Source: Podocnemis expansa | Lineage: Eukaryota > Chordata > Testudines > Podocnemididae | Length of the DNA stretch: 64,000 nucleotides | Direction of reading: 5' to 3' | NCBI GenBank assembly: GCA_007922195.1 | Contig: ML681995.1 | Span: 13,013,879-13,077,878, forward strand | Shown: positions 36,254-48,735 of the stretch, in pieces | Layout of the letters: each line of letters opens with the position of its first letter | Position numbering within the stretch: position 1 is the stretch's first letter | Made by a program: the position numbers and the translations under genes | Notes under the pieces: model-generated | Database searches by the model: none | The model's input: only the letters and a program-made list of their open reading frames with translations | Told to the model about the DNA's origin: nothing

Positions 36254-37143
36254 CTCATGGCTAGGGTTGCTAGATGTCCAGCAAAAGGAGGACATGTCCT
36301 CCTTTTTACTGTCACATCCTCTGTACAGCAAGCATTTTAAAAATAGACGATTTTGTCTGGCTTTTTTAAAAAGGGGTTAAAGTGTGCCAGAATGCCCCAA
36401 AACACCAGGGGAAGCATGCTGGCCAGGCACCCTAAAAATAGAGGAGCGCACTGGAACATGGCGTTCTGGCACTTTTCCATAGGACCGGCAGGGGCTGTGG
36501 GCAGGAGCGAGCCCAGACACCCCTGCCTCCCTTTCCCGGTGCCTGGGGAGGTCCCACCCCTACCGGGCCCGAGTGGCTCGTGCCCCGTCTCTTGATAGCT
36601 GGCTGGACCATATTTGTAGCCTCCCAGGCCAGCGCAGCTGTGAGTCTCTGCTGGCCCCTTCTCTGCTCCACTGGTAAGGAGGCCTGGGTAAGGGTTTGGG
36701 TTGGAGACAGTCAGGCAGCCCGGAAAAGGGTGCAGTGGGGTAGGGTGGGATGAAGGGGTTGGGATCATGGGCTGGGGAGGTGTGGAGGGGGTTGGGGCCT
36801 GAAGGAGGTGAAGTGAAGATGGAGAGCTGGGGGGTGGGGAGTTAGGAGGGCTTGTAGCGGGAACATGGGGAAAGAGGAATCTGCTGAGGCAGGCATTTGG
36901 GGGGCAGTAGCTGGGGTGCTGAGGCAGGCATTTGGGGGGGTAGTAGCTGGCATGGTGGGGCAGGCATTGGGGCAGTAGCTGGGGTGGGGGCAGTCATTTG
37001 GGGGGGCAGTAGCTGGGGTGGTTGAAGGGGGCCCAGACATGAAGGGGGGCCCCCTGGACATGCATGAGTCCTCCAATGTCCTCCTTTTCATAATTCCCTG
37101 TCCTCCTTTCCATGCTTTGCTATCTGGTAACCCTACTCATGGC
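36254..37143. mobile_element. hAT-type element, TAGGGTTGCYAGAT ends
   Basis: The element is 36262-37135. It starts TAGGGTTGCTAGATGTCC and ends with the reverse complement of TAGGGTTACCAGATAGC, with a perfect 8-base duplication CTCATGGC (36254-36261 and 37136-37143). The sub-terminal 'aggaggacatgtcctcc' is mirrored by 'tgtcctccttttcat..tgtcctcctttcc'. The interior has G-rich degenerate tandem units ('ggcaggcatttggggggcagtagctgg') near 36890-37020. It has no transposase. Confidence 0.9.
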
Positions 37144-37872
37144 TGCACCTGTGTGGGCATGCTGTGGACAGGGGATTAGATTGGCTCACCACATAGCCCT
37201 GGTCATCAAGCAGGGTGAGGCACATAAGCAGTCTATGGCCCAGTGAGGACCTACAGATGAGGGTGAGGTTTAGGATAGCTGAGGGGACAGGGGGTCACAG
37301 GCCCTCCAAACTGCACCGCATCCCAGCTCAGGTCCCCATCAGTGGCAGAGCATTCCATCAGTGGGCCAGCAGGACTCTAGTTGCAACTCGCTGGCAAGCA
37401 TGAGCTCAGCTGGACATAAGACAAGTGCATGGACTATTTCCTCCACCCCTGCAGCCATGTACCTGTGGCCAAGGATCATCCTCTGCATCCTCAGGGTACA
37501 CTGGCAGCAGCAGACCAAGCAGGCCCCCACCATCCAGCAGCCAAATGTTCATGGGGGTCAGATGGGTCCTCAGCAACTTCTCCCTTCAGCAACTGGGCCC
37601 TGATTGAGCTGTAGGGCCTGCCCTTTATATGTCTTTCTTCTGTTCTGGCCCTGCCCCTCTGCTTCTGGTGTGGTGGGGGGTGGCTTCCCTGGCTCCATCC
37701 CCCATCAGTTGAGTGGCAGTCCTTCCCTATCAGTCTCAGAGGGAGGCCATTCCCTCACTTCACTGTCCAAAAGCTCAGAATGATAAATATATTGTAAAGT
37801 GGCTAAGATTTTGAAGAAGTACGCCTTGAATAGGCCTGATTTTCAGAGCTGGTACTGCACGGCAGCTGAAAA
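37144..37872. other. Unassigned GC-richer block
   Basis: Short frames overlap on both strands at 37215-37614, but none has a known domain or splice sites. It may be an unrecognised repeat. Confidence 0.35.
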
Positions 37873-37985
37873 TCATAGAACCATAGGGTTGGAAGGGACC
37901 TCATGAGGTCATCTAATCTACCCCCTGCTAAAAGCAGGACCAGTCCCACTACATCAATCCAGCCAGGGTTATAAAATCAGCCCCC
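37873..37985 (-). mobile_element. CR1 LINE 3' end, reversed
   Basis: The text 'tcatagaaccatagggttggaagggacctcatgaggtcatctaatctaccccctgc' is the reverse complement of the CR1 3' terminus, followed by 'aaagcaggaccagtccc'. Only the tail is clear. Confidence 0.8.
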
Positions 37986-38491
37986 TCTCTCCCTAAATCA
38001 CAGGGCATGCCTTAAAAAAAATCTCACTCAGGCACAGTTAGTATGACACCTGCATGATGCCTGATCTCTGAACACCCCTGACTGAAAGTCAAAATGTTAC
38101 CAGTTCTTCTGATGGAAAAACACCTCTTGCTAGATTCCATCAGAGGACTGGGCTGAGGTTTCTAAGGTAGACAGAATTAGGGTCAGGAAGAAAGCTGAAG
38201 GCAGCCAAATTCAGAAGCAAGCCTGACCAGAAAATTCCAGGTGTGTGTATGACAAGAGATAATGTGTTTCTTGTTTTGTGGGAAAGGACAATTTTTCATG
38301 GAGGGTAGGAACAACTGGTTTTCCCTCTCTGGACAGAAGGTGGTATGGTCATCCCACCTCTGCTGAATTCCACAATGAGGGCCAGAATGAAAAAACAACA
38401 AGGAGTTGTGTGGCACTTTAAGACTAACAGATTTATTTTTTGCATGAGCTTTCGTGGGAGAAGATCCCACTTCCTCAGATGCTTCAAAGAT

Positions 38492-38891
38492 NNNNNNNNN
38501 NNNNNNNNNNNNNNNNNNNNNNNNNNNNNNNNNNNNNNNNNNNNNNNNNNNNNNNNNNNNNNNNNNNNNNNNNNNNNNNNNNNNNNNNNNNNNNNNNNNN
38601 NNNNNNNNNNNNNNNNNNNNNNNNNNNNNNNNNNNNNNNNNNNNNNNNNNNNNNNNNNNNNNNNNNNNNNNNNNNNNNNNNNNNNNNNNNNNNNNNNNNN
38701 NNNNNNNNNNNNNNNNNNNNNNNNNNNNNNNNNNNNNNNNNNNNNNNNNNNNNNNNNNNNNNNNNNNNNNNNNNNNNNNNNNNNNNNNNNNNNNNNNNNN
38801 NNNNNNNNNNNNNNNNNNNNNNNNNNNNNNNNNNNNNNNNNNNNNNNNNNNNNNNNNNNNNNNNNNNNNNNNNNNNNNNNNNNNNNNNNNN
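38492..38891. other. Assembly gap, 400 N
   Basis: A run of exactly 400 N. The 18 bases before it (38474-38491, ctcagatgcttcaaagat) are identical to the 18 bases after it (38892-38909), which suggests that the two contig ends overlap and that the gap has no real content. Confidence 0.98.
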
Positions 38892-38916
38892 CTCAGATGC
38901 TTCAAAGATCTTTGAA

Positions 38917-38957
38917 GCATCTGAGGAAGTGGGATCTTCTCCCACGAAAGCTCATGC
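38917..38957 (+). ncRNA. Hammerhead-ribozyme-like core in a Penelope-like copy
   Basis: Reading 5'-3': GCAT (38917-38920), CTGAGGA (38921-38927, fits the conserved CUGANGA), one extra A, GTGGG pairing with CCCAC (38929-38933 with 38941-38945), GAAA (38946-38949), a minimal stem III A-GC-U, C at 38953 as the cleavage-site base, then ATGC (38954-38957) pairing with GCAT as stem I. Penelope-like elements are known to carry hammerhead motifs with very short stem III. The extra A between the core and stem II departs from the consensus and may weaken activity. The left arm holds the same motif on the minus strand (38482-38442). Confidence 0.55.
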
Positions 38958-39267
38958 AAAAAATAAATCTGTTAGTCTTAAAGTGCCACACAACTCCTTG
39001 TTGTTTTTTTACTGGACTAGATTAACACAGCTATCCTTTTGAAATTGGCCAGAATGAAACCTGCTTATAGTAGAATAAAGTTTCACTGTGGGACAGAATG
39101 AGTCAAGCACCTAGCCAGAGCAGCTAGGCTGGATTGTGCAGAGATGTCATGTGTGGGGAGCCCCACAGGCTACTCCATAGGTATTCCACTGCAGCACAGA
39201 GCAGGAGCAAAGGACCTTTGTAAGGAGGACCAAGGAATTTAGGCCATCTCTTCCCTAGGCTGTCTGT

Positions 39268-39330
39268 AGAATCCTATAAGTTTAGGTTTGGAAGGCACCT
39301 CAGGAGCTGGGTGCATCTCAGACCAGGAGC
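39268..39330 (-). mobile_element. Short CR1-like tail fragment
   Basis: The text 'agaatcctataagtttaggtttggaaggcacctcaggag' resembles the reversed CR1 3' end (compare 37873). It is short and diverged. Confidence 0.4.
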
Positions 39331-40598
39331 AAGTCCTCAGAATGGTCTCAAGGAATCAATCAATGCAGCTCTCCACATCAGAATTAGGCTGGTTTCACTG
39401 TCCAGGGGATATGCGAGGTCTGAACTGGTTCCTGTGGGCAGAGTGAAGCTTCACAACAAGGTGTTATCTACACAAGGGAAACTTTCCTTTGCAATACTAG
39501 ATGATTTTAGAAGGAAGATTCTTCGTGTGGCAAGGCTGAAGGGCCAACTGTTGCTCTAATATCATTGAAACACTTGAGGAATCTGATGTAACCATTAATT
39601 TCCTTCCACTGTCACTGAATAAAGTTCCCTCTACTAAAATGCTAGTGTTCAGATAATGGAGCCAGTTTCTCCCCACTGTCTCTTACTGGTCTCTCTGACG
39701 CTCATGGAGTCTATTCTCTGCATATTGCTTCTTGTGACATGACTGGAAATTTGCACGCTGCAAAAGTGCAATATGTAATTGAGATCTAGGGCCAGAGAGG
39801 AAAGGTTTTCCCAGTTGCTTCCAGACTGCACTTGAACATGGAAGTGAGCTGGATCTTCCAGTCTTTGATCAAGGAGGATCCATCTGAATCTAGAAGATGA
39901 GACACTTCTGTAGACTTGTTATTTTCTTTGATTTTTAGAATAAATGTTTTGAGTTGGAATAAGGCATGTCCATTGTAGGGCTTGAAGAGCATTGCTCAAC
40001 ATTCAAAATGACAATGTCAAAGACGTAGCTGCAGGTGTTTCACCAATTCAGCAAAGTGACAACAGCTGTAAATACAAATAACTAGATGTGGGTGAGAAAC
40101 TGTTCCCAAACGGGGAATGGCAGGGATGACAAAAGTCCTGTTCTCCATCAGAATGAATCAGAGATCTTTTAAAAGCAAGCCACTCAATCCCAGAATAGCC
40201 TACAAGCAAGGGGGCTGGCTTGGTTTGTGGAAGGTCCAGGGTCAAATCCTCCCTTTGAGTTTAAGTAAGAATTTGAACACAGGCTCTCCTACCTCTTTTG
40301 CAAGTGCTCTATGCTCGCCTGATTTCATCCAGCACCTGAGAAACTTTCCCAGTGACGGATTTGTCAAAATTGACCCCTCCCTATGAAAAAACTTGGTTTG
40401 GGCCTTTTCTGAAGGGAGGAGTCAAATAATACCCAATGTGTTAGTCAGATCTCTCTTCAAAGGCCAGCCGGAACAAATGGGCTCCACCCAGGAAGTTAAC
40501 AGTTCTGGGCTATGTTAGAGCAAGGGCAAGAGGTCATTAGACTCCAAACCTTTGTCCACTGCCTCTGCTGAAAACCATGATAATGTCATAGGAAGAAC
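39331..40598. other. Unassigned DNA
   Basis: Frames of 60-90 codons occur on both strands without domain, splice or codon support. No repeat ends are seen. Confidence 0.35.
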
Positions 40599-40747
40599 AC
40601 TGTTTCTTCTGACAAAGTGGGATTTTTTCTCACGAAAGCTCATGCACTAAATACATTTGTTAGTCTTTAAGTGCCGGAGAACTCCTTGTTTGTTTTACTG
40701 AACTAGACTAACACGGCTACCCCTTTGGATCTTGGCAACTGTTTCTT
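40599..40747 (+). mobile_element. Penelope-like copy, sense strand plus
   Basis: The element is 40609-40737. It starts in a decayed ribozyme-like segment ('ctgacaaagtgggattttttctcacgaaagctcatgc'), passes through 'atttgttagtctttaagtgcc', and ends with 'ctagactaacacggctacccctttgga'. A 10-base duplication ACTGTTTCTT (40599-40608 and 40738-40747) flanks it. It has no inverted arm. Confidence 0.78.
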
Positions 40748-43700
40748 AGCTAGGCTAGACCACAGAGGGCCTGACAGTTTAAAAACCATCCCCTAAAAAT
40801 CTAACAGCACAGACCCTGGCACATAGATGTTGCATCCTCTCTAGAGAATGCTATTTACCAAGTAGGGCTTCTATACCAGATCTAGCTTTCAGAGCCTTTA
40901 TGATCAAGCCCCAACATAGCATGCTTTCTCTGTCTGTAATCTAACTGTAAAGTGAACCAGTAGAAGTGGGAATATAAGCCAGTTAGTTACAGCTAAAATT
41001 CTATTCCTTTTTCCTTGAGACTGCCCTCCCTCCATCTCCTATCTGGAAAATTAAAGAGTTCTCATATAAGCATTTATAAGTCAAAACTGGAGTAGCTGAG
41101 AGCAAAACCTCATTGAAATCTGTAGTTACACTACTGTCAATGGCTAAGAAAGGCAGTCAGGGTGCCTGGAGTATCCCGTTAAAGTCATGATTGCAAAAGG
41201 GGCAAAAAAATGAGACAGACTCCCAGCAGAGACAAACTCCAACTGGTTGCACATTATAAAACAATTTATTTGGTAGCCATTATCCCGGCACTAGTGGAAT
41301 ACTTTGTCAAAGGCAACAGACAGAGCCAGAACAAAAACGTTGACTGATTATGTGCTTCTGAAATGACTGTGAGGTTGAAGATACAGTACAGAGGCACAGA
41401 AGCAGCATTTATTCCTGTGCATTTCTTAGAGCTACTGTAGCCTCCAGGTAAACAAAGACCGATAAAGTGTGACAAACAGAAATGTTCACGAGATTAATAG
41501 GACTTGTTCTCCTTGAAAAAACCTTTCAGCCATAACTTAGTGGTATTCTTCTGAACCCATCATGCAATAAATATTACACATCAGCATGGATTTTTCTTCT
41601 CTTTACTTTCCTTAAAAAAGGATCAAACTAGGGACTGAACCCTCAGCCACAGTAAATTAAAACAGATCCATGGAGGATATGGCCAGCTGAGGGCCTAGTC
41701 CTAGGTGCTGATATATATACGCACACACAATACTTAGCATTCCTCACCTGGAGAGCTCAAAGCATTTTATGAAGGTTGATAAACATCATTTATCCCTAGT
41801 GTATCTTTGGAGTTGGGAGGAAACTGGAGATAGAATTATAGTAACACTGTGAAGCACCAGCAGAGCTGAACATGGAACTGTATGATCTTGATAGTCCAGC
41901 CAGCACCCTGCCTACTGGACTATAAACCTCCACCTAGCTTTCTCGAGGCAGAAGTGGCCTAGAAATTTTTCCCCACGATTGCTTATTGTCCCCTTTTCTT
42001 TAACAAAACAGATTTTTCTGTTCCCATAGGCAATCAAAGGTGGGTAATGTATTTGGTAGGAGGCAGATGTCCTGCATTTCTGTGAAGGTTCTTCAGTGAA
42101 GAGATTATGTCCTTCCTCTGCCACATACCTAGCAAACCAGGGCCCTGCTTCTGATCACAGCCTATGGCTACTCTCAAAATCTTCATATTGGATGCCAAAG
42201 CTAAAATCTCTACCCCTTTTTGCATAGATAGAACAGGGGGAGAGAACAGCTGCTGAAAGAATTTATTCCTGAGGTAGACAGAAAGCAGCCTAAGAGGTCA
42301 ATCCCGGTACAGAAGGGTATGTATATGCAAGAAGAAAAAGAAGTGTGTTCTGTTATTTGTATCACAGTAGCACCCAGAGCTGTTGTCAGGGCTGTTGATA
42401 TAGAGAACAGAACAGATTAGGGATAATGGCATTGTGCCCCTGTACAAACATCGGTGTTACAAGAAGAGGGACTAAAAGGGAATCCAAGAGAACTGCAATG
42501 CAGTACTGAAATAAAATATATGGGGACAGCTTTTGAAAAGGGCTCAGATCCCACTTTGCTCCTTCAGTGAAAATGATGCAGGGGCACAAAGTGCTTTAAC
42601 ATAAAAAACCTAGGGCCAGATTTTTCAGTGCCATGTCTTTAGGCCAGAATCCAGCAAACTGCTTAAGTATAGCTTAAAGTTCAGCACATTGATTTCAATG
42701 AGACCATTCACTTGCTTAAAGTTAAGCATGTGCTTTGCTGAATCGGGGCCTGAGTTACTAAAAGCTCATGGGAAAGACTTTTGAAGTGCATGCAAGTCAG
42801 GTGCTGTCTCGCTAGACAGCTATCACTGAGAAGGCTGCTGCTCCAGAGATTCCAGAGAAGTCTATATATGTTGTAATTGTTCTATGCACTTTGCTAGAAC
42901 ATGTTAAACCCATTTTTTCTGTGGAATAACCCATTGTTCCCACATTCAGGATACAATCCAGACCACTGAGGGGTTGCGTCACTGCCTGCCCTACTACCCT
43001 GAGGACCTCACAATACTTAGGTGGTGTAGCCTTCAGCCTAGGCCACTCTCAAACAGCAGGAAGGACACAGCCTAAGTGTCTATATTAGCCACTGCCCTTC
43101 CCAGCCCTGGCCCAGCAACAGTCCAGTTACACTCTGGTTTCAGCTAGCCTCGGTTATTACTTGCAAAGGGCCCAGTAAATTTATGGTCCCATTTCTTTTT
43201 GCCAAAACGTGTGTTCTGCATGATCCAGCCCTCCCCTAGCCAGTTCAGATTTTAGAAGATCATTGCCCCTGAAGGGCTGTTCAACTGTTGGCTTCTTTAA
43301 CTGACGTTACCAAGCAGTTCAGTTTAAATACAGCACTGGAATAGTTTTGATTAAAAATAAAACAAGTTTAATTAAAAGAGATTTTAAGTGAGTAGAAGAG
43401 CAAGGTATTAAATCAGAAATGGTAACAAGAGAAAACATTTTTTAGTTGCTAAAACTGAACAAGCTACACTTGGCTCAAAGTAAAATCCTTACTACATGTT
43501 CTCAGCAACAGGGATGATCAAATTCTCAGGTCAGGATTTTCCTCAAAGTAAATGGGCTGGCTTCTTTGTCATTTTAGATGAGAAAGAGATAGAGAGACAG
43601 AGATTCCTGAGGGTGTCCAGTCACCCTCTGGAGTGGATTCTTCTGAGGATTACCCTCAAAGCAAAGGTTATTCAAACAGTAAAGAAAGTGACATAGAGTC

Positions 43701-46700
43701 TAGTGGTGAAAGTGTCCCCATGCTCTTTCTTTTCCTCTATGTATACTGAAACTTGGATTTGCCTTGTCTCCTGCTATTTGCCCCTCTTGCTGTGACAAGG
43801 ACCCTATTTACTACTTATATGTAAATTGAGATAAACATGCACTTCTTTGTTTAGGATAGACCCATTGAACAATTTTACCTAGTCAGGCTTGTCTGTAATT
43901 GAACATGTACTAATAACATTAAGGTGATTTTGTAACTGTATACATAGACGTTACTACATACATTACACCATGGTATTATTCACCAGCTCTAGTTATTAGT
44001 CTTCAAATGATACCTCATGAGGTATATTTTTTTTACAAAGATTATTATAATGGTGTGTAGAATACAAACACAGCAGTGCTTCTGATCATAGCTATATATT
44101 CTGTAAGCAGAGAAGCTATTCTTTTGTGGGATACGCAATAGCTACTTTAAAAAAAACATGATGGAAGTGAGATAAATGAGGAAATGTACACTCTTGCCAA
44201 TATTATGTTACTTTCTTAAATAAATTACCTGATTTTTCCAAAGTGAAACTAAAGTCGATGGGAAGTGCTGGTTCTCTGGAAGTGAGGCTATTGATTTATG
44301 TGGCTACATAGGGAGTTGGGCTCCTAATGTTAAGTCCTGGATTTAAAAAAAAAATGTTGACCTTTATTCATACAACAATATATATATTCTGAGATCTTGG
44401 CAGACAGGCTCTGCCTGCTTACAAACATCAATTAGCTCAGCTTCAACACCTTTGACATCAATTTTGAAGATGGGTGAAATGAAGTCTGGAGAGATTAAGT
44501 CAAGTGGAGAATGACCATGAGTGAGTATCTTCTGACAGTGAATCAGTGGAATGGTTGGGAATGAAACCCTGAATTTTGAAATCTGCCACAGAATAAAACC
44601 TCCCACTGAAGCTAAGGGGAATTACTTTTATTGTGTGGTGTGAACTGCAGCTTCCACATTGCCATTTGGTCTGACCACAACAAATGTTATCTCCAAACTA
44701 CAGCTGTACCACTGCCAATCAAATCTCCAGTGGACTAACTGGCACAGCCACATATTTCTGACACTGAAACACCCCAGATAATGATGTCCTTTGGAAGATC
44801 TCCTGAGATTGAAGGAAATGCTATCCAAACCAGAAGTCTATAGGGATCCTGAGGCAGAGATAGGCTAGAGATTGCCTTATCTCCTTTCTTTGGTCATGCA
44901 CTTGGAATAAACTAAGTTTCCTATGATGGATGCCTGCTTTCATGATGTTAAAGTGTGTGGAGTGGAACACTGTGTCCCTTCTTCCCCTTCTTCCCTAAGA
45001 AAACAAATGACAGGTCCCTTCAGTGCAGCTTTTAATACAATGACTTTTCTCTGAGAGATTTATTGTTGCAGCTTTGCAAGAGATTTGTAGCAAGCAATGT
45101 TCAGCCCGTAGTCTTACATCCCCAACGCTACAGTCATAATTCTCCCAGAGTGAAATGACAGAAGATCACAATGGCTAATAATGTATTATGATGATTCTGT
45201 CTCCACAGGAAATATTGCACTTGGCTTTCAGCATCTCATTTGGACTACAGGAAACTTTCCAACCAAACTGAAACAAATGATACTGTTCTGGTCACGACTG
45301 TGAGATCAAGTGAAAGAAACTAATAGGTGGCACCTAGCTCATTTTGAGAAGTGTTTTCTGGGGACTAGATTTCTCAGAATGTTGTTAATGAGATATGGAG
45401 CCTTCTGTCTCTAGGTCACTGGTTGGAATATCTGAGTCTCGCTGATAATGATTTAAACATCTGACAGGCATCTGGCTGGTGTGAAATGATCTGTTCATCT
45501 TAGTGCAGTTCTTCATGCACAGGAATCCAGCATTGGAGGGAAACCCAACAGCCATTCAACAATGCAATACAAGAAGATAGGATTACCCAGCTTTGCTAAA
45601 ACTTCATGGAAGCAAGGGTGGGTAAGGCAGCAACATGTCATCATCACTGCATAAAATTAGAATTGGGTCAGGACACCCAGGTTCATCAAGCTACTCTTTG
45701 AAAAGTTCTGTGGGTGCCTTAATGGCCACAAATGAGGAGGACCTCCAGAGTACATCTTACCCAAAAGAAGGCACTTCCAACAGTACAGGGCACCAAGGAA
45801 CTAGTTTGGAAGGGATGAAAGAGGATTTCGCCCTATGGATCACTCACACCACACCTCATGATACTCTGCCTCTTTGTTGGAGGCCTTCAATCCCTGTACT
45901 GACATGTTCCAGGTCTGCTTACTGTGGGGCAACACACTGCAGTTGCAGCATGCAGGAAAATGGGTGCAAGACTAATTCTGTGGCTTGGACTGGCCTGTGT
46001 GGTAACTGGCTTAATAATCCCCTGCAGGCAGTGTTGAACAAATCTCAGCTCTAGTATGGGGTCTTTCATCTCCTGACTACTTCTCTGCAGCTTGTTTTGT
46101 CACAGGAGAAAAGCTCATGGGTAGTGCTTCTAATGAAAGAGAGACCAATCTGAACACTTCCCCAGCTGAGTCTCATTCACCACTGGTATAACCTTTTGCA
46201 GTGGAGGTTGCTAGTGAGGGACCCAGGTTGCTGGGGTCCCCCTTTCTCTTCTACATCTTCTCATGTGCTCATGGGCCAGCCACTGTCTGTCTCTATTTCC
46301 CAAAACAGCACCTCCCTTACCAGGTTACTGTGAGAATAAATTAAAGATTATGAGAAGCTCAAATGGTAATGGAAACATTAAAAATACCTTTAGCTAGGTG
46401 ATGAATATGGCCTGCAGTATGGCTTATTTGCAGTATGTTGAGCTAACACTCTTCTCTGGTACAGGTCTGACTTCAGCGGAGTCACTCTGATTTGCACTGG
46501 TGGCCCTAAATGAAGGATCAGATCCTGTTTCTTTATAGTTCACATTATGGAATATTTACCCCACCCCAGCACTGAAGGGGTTAAGGTAGCCAAAGCAGAA
46601 CCAATCACTCTTCACACATGTGCCTGATGAGAGGTCCAGGGATTTATAAACACGAATTGTTGTGGAAGCCCAGCTGGGCCAGAAGATGAGCAAGAATTAT

Positions 46701-46946
46701 AAAGAGAAAATGTTTGTGCAATAGGGGGATTGGTGTGCGTGCATGTGTGTGTGTCAGTGTCAGTCACAGAGCAACAACAAGAACAGCCACCACCACCATG
46801 TGAATAGGCCCTGAGATCCTAGCCCGAAAGCCTGAAAAGTCAGAGTAAGAAGAAGCCAAGGGAAACAGAATCAAAGAGAGGGACCATGTCGCTGCTGGTT
46901 ATAGGGTCTCTAGCCTGGAATCCAGTGCAAAGGGAGGCCAGTGTTA
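40748..46946. other. Long unassigned stretch with a few old repeats
   Basis: Text at 42610-42760 ('gccagaatccagcaaactgcttaagtat', 'ttaagcatgtgctttgctgaatcgggg') is a dispersed amniote repeat. 46255-46385 looks like an old MIR-type SINE. A TG microsatellite lies near 46736-46756. The block 46575-46945 has LTR-like character ('gcactgaaggggttaaggtagcc', 'tttataaac') but no ends. No exon-like block could be supported, including the 139-codon frame at 45635-46054. Confidence 0.4.
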
Positions 46947-47441
46947 TGGAATCATAGAAGATAAGGTTTGGGAGGGACCACAGGAGGTCATATAGTTCCA
47001 CCCCCTGCTCAAAGCAGAACCAATGGGGGCTAAATTATCCCAGCCAGGTTTTCATCAAGCCACACCTTAAAAACTTCCCCGGGTAGTCCACTACTTCCCT
47101 GGGTAACCCATTCCAGTGTTTCATCACCCTTCAGATGAAAAAGATTTTCCTAATAGCTGACCTAGACCTCCCCAACTTTAACTGGAAACCATTGCTCCTA
47201 GTTCTGTCATCTACCACTGAGAACAGCCTAGCTCCACCCTCCCTGGAACCTCTTTAACGGCTGCTATCAAATCTCATTTCATTTGGCTCTTCTGCAGGGT
47301 AAGCATATCTAGTTTCCTCAGCCTCTCCACACAAGTCATGTGCTCCACCCCCTTAATCATTTTGGCTACCCTCTTTCTAACTTGTCCACATCCTTCCTAT
47401 AGTGCGAACTCAAAATTGGACACAGTACTGCAAATGAGGCC

Positions 47442-48735
47442 TCACCAGTGCTGAACAGAGGGGAATAATAATTTCTCTTGATCTCTTGGCAATGCTTCTA
47501 CTAATGCAGACCAATGTGCAATAGAGGCCCACCGTTGACTTGTATCCAACTTCCTTTCCAATATAACTCTCAGGTCCTTTTCTGCCAAACTACTGCATAG
47601 CCAGTTGGTCCCAGTCTGTAGCAGTGAATGGAATTTTTTTATCTTAAGTGCATGACTCTGCACTTGTCCTTGTTGAACCTCACCAGATTTTTTTGGCCCA
47701 AAACTCTAATTTGTCTAGGTCACTCTATATCCTATCCCTACCCCCCAGCATATCTTTGGGTATGTCTATACTGGAGGCTGTGTTAAGTTGACTTAACAAG
47801 GTTGACTTTAAGTCAACCTTGTTAAGTCGACTTAGAGTCCACACTTCTCTTAAGTCAACTTACAGAGTCCCAGCTGCCCATGTCCACACCGGAACACACT
47901 AGCTTAAGCCAACTTAATAAAGTTGACTTAAGTATCTACATTGGCTGAAGCCGACTTAATAAGGTCGACTTACCCGTTAAGTCGACCTTAACAGGTGTTG
48001 TTATTAAGTTGACTTAAGGAAGCCCTTACGTTAACTTAATAAATTCCAAATGTGGCCAGAATGTTACTTAGGTAGACTTAAGGTTAAGGTTAAGGTTAAG
48101 TTGACCTAAGGCTCCAGCATAGACATACCCTTCCACTCCCCCCACAACCTAGTATCATCTTCAAACGTGCTAAGGGTACAATATACCCCATCTTCCAGAT
48201 CATTAATTAAGATATTGAACAAAACTGGCCCCAGCACTGACTCCTAGAATGCTCTGCTTGTTAGCAGCTGCCAACGAGATAGAGTCATTGATTACTACCC
48301 ATTGAGCCCAATGATCTAGCCAGCTTTCTGTCCATCTTACAGACTATACATCCAAACCATATTTCTTTAACTTGCTGATACGAATACTGTGGGAGACTGT
48401 ATCAAAAGCTTTGCGAAAGTTAAGGTATATCATATCCACAGCTTTCCTACATCCACAAAGTCAGTCATCTCATCATAAAAGGCAGTTAAGCTGGTCAGGC
48501 AAAACTTGCCCTTGGTGAATAATCCATGCTGATTGTTCATGATCACCTTCTTCTCTTCTATGCATCTCAAAATGAATCCCTTGAGGATCTGCTCCATGAT
48601 TTTTCTGAGGACTGAAGTGAGGCTGATTGATTGGTAATTCCCTGCATCCTCCACCTTTCTGTTTTTGAAGATGGGCCATATATTTGCCTTTTTTCCAATC
48701 ATCTGGGATCTCTCCCAATCACCATGAGTTTTCAA
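47442..48735 (-). pseudogene. CR1 reverse transcriptase remains
   Basis: From right to left the minus strand gives 'NIWPIFKNRKVEDAGNYQSI' (RT motif like VPIFKKGKKEDPGNYRPVSL), 'LRKIMEQILKGF', then 'QHGLFTKGKFCLT' with a frameshift. It continues with 'KAFDTVSHSIRISKLKKYGL' and the catalytic box as F-E-D-D-T (48154-48165; family FADDTKL). The two aspartates remain but the alanine is changed. The MITE at 47758-48130 interrupts just after this box. The C-terminal piece '[19 protein letters not shown]' follows at 47580-47480. It is non-functional because of stops, frameshifts and the insertion. An intact enzyme would copy LINE RNA at the nicked target. Confidence 0.85.
47758..48130. mobile_element. 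Palindromic MITE, GGGTATGTCTATACT ends, TTAAGTCGACTTAA core
   Basis: The ends GGGTATGTCTATACTGG and CATAGACATACCC are inverted repeats. The core consists of TTAAGTYGACTTAA-type units, both as single half-sites and as complete palindromes. It is inserted in the CR1 reverse transcriptase. Comparison with the expected CR1 text suggests only a 2-base 'tt' duplication. Confidence 0.8.

Larger units (their letters stand above)
38380..39059 (+). mobile_element. Penelope-like fold-back copy containing the assembly gap
   Basis: The element is 38393-39046. The tail 'ctagattaacacagctatccttttgaaa' is at the right, so the plus strand is sense. The left arm (38394-38491) is the reverse complement of 38911-39007, each running from 'caacaaggagttgtgtggcac' to 'gatgcttcaaaga'. 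A perfect 13-base duplication GGCCAGAATGAAA flanks it (38380-38392 and 39047-39059). Both arms carry the hammerhead-like core. A run of 400 N lies between the arms. Confidence 0.88.

Noticed and set aside
38183..39042. Open frames of 153-258 codons on both strands across 38183-39042
   Set aside because: They exist only because the 400-N gap is read as open sequence and because the flanks are palindromic.
45635..46054. 139-codon plus-strand frame
   Set aside because: Composition and context look random. There are no splice sites at the ends and no recognisable domain.
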